A DNA stretch of 64,000 nt from Candidatus Manganitrophus morganii (GTDB lineage Bacteria > Nitrospirota > Nitrospiria > SBBL01 > Manganitrophaceae). A program made the position numbers and the translations under genes. Positions 62,220-64,000 of the stretch are shown one piece after another. The notes beneath the pieces were generated by a model. It made no database searches. It worked only from the letters and a program-made list of their open reading frames with translations, and was not told where the DNA came from. The stretch is from positions 2,046,001-2,110,000 of the forward strand of contig JAJHOH010000001.1 in assembly GCA_021651055.1 (NCBI GenBank). The letters run 5' to 3'. Each line of letters starts with the position of its first letter. The stretch's first letter is position 1.

Positions 62220-63545
62220 ATGCGACCCTCCCGACAGCTTCAGCTCTTCTCTTTGACCGTGGTCTTCCTATCGCTCGCGCTCGGCTGCGCCGGGCCGGGC
62301 CGTTCCAAAGAACAATCGAAGGCCGCTTCAAATCCCCATTCGACGCGACCCGCTCCAACCCCCGTCGCCGACGCCCCGACAGCCGCCCCTGCGGAGGAGT
62401 CTCTCGCCGCGGAGTCGCCTTATATCCACCTCGACGAGATCGAGGAGGGAAAGATCGTCCATGTTCCCACCGGCGTCGCCGTCTCGAAGGAGCGGCTGAT
62501 CGATTTTCTGACGCCGGCGCGGATCATTTACGTCGGGGAGGTCCACGACAACCTCGAAGACCATCGGGTGCAGCGCGAAATCCTCCAGGCGATGAACGAG
62601 CGATTCCCCGGGAAGGTGGCGGTCGGAATGGAGATGTTCCGGCGGCCCGCCCAGCCCCAGCTCGACCAGTGGCTGGAGGGGAACCTCAGCGACAAAGACT
62701 TCCGCAAGCTCTGGATCGAGAATTGGGGGATGGAGATGGGCTATTATCAGGAGCTGCTCAACTTCATCAAAGAGAATAAAATCCCGCTTGTTGCCTTGAA
62801 CGCGCCCCAGGATTGGGAGGCGAAAGTCGGAATGAAGGGGATCGATGCCCTCTCTCCCGAAGAGCAAAAAGCGCTTCCCCAGATCGATCGGACCGATCGG
62901 TATCACCGCCAGGCGTTGCAGGCTATTTTCAAAGGACATGGTCCGATGGGCCGGCAGGACGGCGGGGGGTTCTCCTCTTTCTACGACACGATGCTCCTTT
63001 GGGACGAGACGATGGCGGAGAGCATCGCTCGGTATCTCACCTCTCCCGAAGGAGCCGATAAAAAGATGGTCGTCTTTGCGGGGGGCTTCCACGTCGGCTA
63101 CGGCTTCGGCATCCCGCGGCGGGCCTTCCGGCGCCTGCCGGAGCCGTATCAGATCGTCATCCCGAACACGCAGGATGTCCCGGAGGCGAAGCGCTTCCAG
63201 GTGGAGCTCAAGCTCCCCGATTTCCCATTGCATCTGGCCGATTTCATCTGGGGGGTCGGCTATAAAGAGGTCGAAACGAAAAAAGTTCGACTCGGGGTCA
63301 TGATCGAGCCGTTTCAATCCGGGGTGCGCATTACCGATGTTTCCCCGAACTCCACCGCGGAGGCGGCCGGGATCCAACAGGGCGACATCGTCGTCTCCTT
63401 CGACGGGGAAGAGATGCGTGAGCCGTTTGATCTCACCTACGCCGTCGGCCGGAAGTCGCCAGGCGATCGGGTCAAACTGAAACTCCTCCGCGACGGGAAG
63501 ATGATCGAGACCGAGGCCGAGATGAAATCGTCCCGGCACCCCTGA
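62220..63545 (+). CDS. ChaN-family lipoprotein with C-terminal PDZ domain
   Basis: The 441-residue protein has a lipoprotein signal with LALGC lipobox, a Ser/Pro/Ala-rich spacer, and a ChaN/DUF399 (Tiki-superfamily) domain at about 90-310: IIYVGEVHDNLEDHRVQ, VGMEMFRRPAQPQLDQWL, VVFAGGFHVGYGFGIP. Residues about 350-435 are a PDZ domain (ITDVSPNSTAEAAGIQQGDIVVSFDG). ChaN members bind heme or act as metal-dependent proteases. The PDZ suggests protein-substrate binding, so a protease role at the cell envelope is plausible. Confidence 0.88.
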   Translation: MRPSRQLQLFSLTVVFLSLALGCAGPGRSKEQSKAASNPHSTRPAPTPVADAPTAAPAEESLAAESPYIHLDEIEEGKIVHVPTGVAVSKERLIDFLTPARIIYVGEVHDNLEDHRVQREILQAMNERFPGKVAVGMEMFRRPAQPQLDQWLEGNLSDKDFRKLWIENWGMEMGYYQELLNFIKENKIPLVALNAPQDWEAKVGMKGIDALSPEEQKALPQIDRTDRYHRQALQAIFKGHGPMGRQDGGGFSSFYDTMLLWDETMAESIARYLTSPEGADKKMVVFAGGFHVGYGFGIPRRAFRRLPEPYQIVIPNTQDVPEAKRFQVELKLPDFPLHLADFIWGVGYKEVETKKVRLGVMIEPFQSGVRITDVSPNSTAEAAGIQQGDIVVSFDGEEMREPFDLTYAVGRKSPGDRVKLKLLRDGKMIETEAEMKSSRHP

Positions 63546-63579
63546 CTGTTCCGCACATCCGACGAAATCGAATCGATCG

Positions 63580-64000
63580 ATGGAAAAACATCACTCCCAA
63601 GAACCGTCCGCGTTGTTGACCGAACACCTTGCACGCTTCCAAAAAGGGAAAGCATTGGAGGTGGCGTGCGGCTTCGGCCGAAACGCCTTTTATCTCGCCT
63701 CGCAGGGGTTCGAGGTCGTGGGGCTCGATCGCGACCCGGAGGCGGTGGCCTTCTGCAACGCCGAAGCGGCCCGGCGCGGCCTCTCGTTCACCGCGCGCGC
63801 TGTCGATCTGGAGCAGCCGACCCCGATTCCCGGCGAGGGATACGCTCTGGTGGGCTGCTTCTACTATCTCGACCGGAACCTCCTTCCCGAGATGAAGCGG
63901 GCCGTTCGCCCGGGGGGGCATCTCGTCTATGAGACTTTCTTGATCGATCAGCACGAGCGGTTCGGCAAGCCGGGGCGGAAGGAGTTTTGCTGGGGGCACA
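63580..64000 (+). CDS. SAM-dependent methyltransferase, N-terminal part (cut by window edge)
   Basis: The frame begins at ATG 63580 and continues to the window end (140 full codons). It shows the class I motif I ALEVACGFGRNAFYLASQG, motif II GLDRDPEAV and GGHLVYETF near residue 110. The pattern resembles TehB/small-molecule methyltransferases; the substrate cannot be told. The C-terminus is outside the window. It lies 34 bp after the ChaN-type gene and may be co-transcribed with it. Confidence 0.85.
   Translation, partial: MEKHHSQEPSALLTEHLARFQKGKALEVACGFGRNAFYLASQGFEVVGLDRDPEAVAFCNAEAARRGLSFTARAVDLEQPTPIPGEGYALVGCFYYLDRNLLPEMKRAVRPGGHLVYETFLIDQHERFGKPGRKEFCWGH

Overview
This 64 kb window looks like a GC-rich chromosomal segment of a free-living, probably chemolithotrophic bacterium. 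The family mix (P-II proteins around a siroheme nitrite reductase, bactofilins, NirB/GlnE-type nitrogen genes, the dnaA neighbourhood) fits Nitrospirota or a nearby deep-branching phylum. That placement is inference from gene content; no rRNA is present.

Layout. 1-9.3 kb: mixed housekeeping genes (M1 aminopeptidase fragment, response regulator, EVE protein, NlpC/P60 lipoprotein, Spx/ArsC-like protein, two tandem hemerythrin-like genes with matching promoters, a B12-binding radical SAM protein, pyrE plus a methyltransferase). 9.3-15 kb: accessory region with a kexin-like protease and a divergent stand-alone propeptide-like protein, a Phd/RelE toxin-antitoxin pair, and an AT-richer orphan caspase-like gene. 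15-19 kb: pyrF, a 14-repeat Ycf48-type propeller protein and membrane/secreted proteins. 19.2-31 kb: a nitrogen-control region. It has a molybdopterin-domain/P-II fusion, a P-II gene, a NirB/NirA fusion nitrite reductase and another P-II gene in a row, then a sugar dehydrogenase. After that, glutamine synthetase adenylyltransferase is split into two genes (one carrying ACT domains) on either side of a DEAD-box helicase. 31-36.5 kb: a large Ig-like secreted protein, two bactofilins and mnmA.

36.5-54.8 kb is the replication-origin neighbourhood: parB-parA-rsmG-mnmG-mnmE-yidC-yidD-rnpA-rpmH on the minus strand, a putative oriC, then dnaA-dnaN-gyrB-gyrA on the plus strand, followed by a TPR protein, a DciA-like gene, smpB and the tmRNA gene ssrA. 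rsmG appears to start at CTG inside a CTGA overlap with the mnmG stop. rpmH is a 46-codon gene overlapping rnpA.

54.9-60.9 kb, directly after the ssrA 3' end, is a visibly AT-richer block and the most interesting part. A tight four-gene operon encodes (1) a fusion of a YprB-type DEDDy exonuclease with a DUF429 RNase H-like domain, (2) a short PurZ-like adenylosuccinate synthetase homologue whose catalytic Asp is replaced by Ser (GSEGKG), (3) a membrane-anchored dCTP-deaminase/dUTPase-fold protein that seems to lack the catalytic Glu, and (4) a deoxynucleoside kinase. A convergent AlbA_2/Schlafen-type gene follows. This could be an undescribed nucleotide-based defence or 2-aminoadenine-related system. 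The window ends with ogt, a cupin, an AbrB-type protein, a ChaN/PDZ lipoprotein and a truncated methyltransferase gene.
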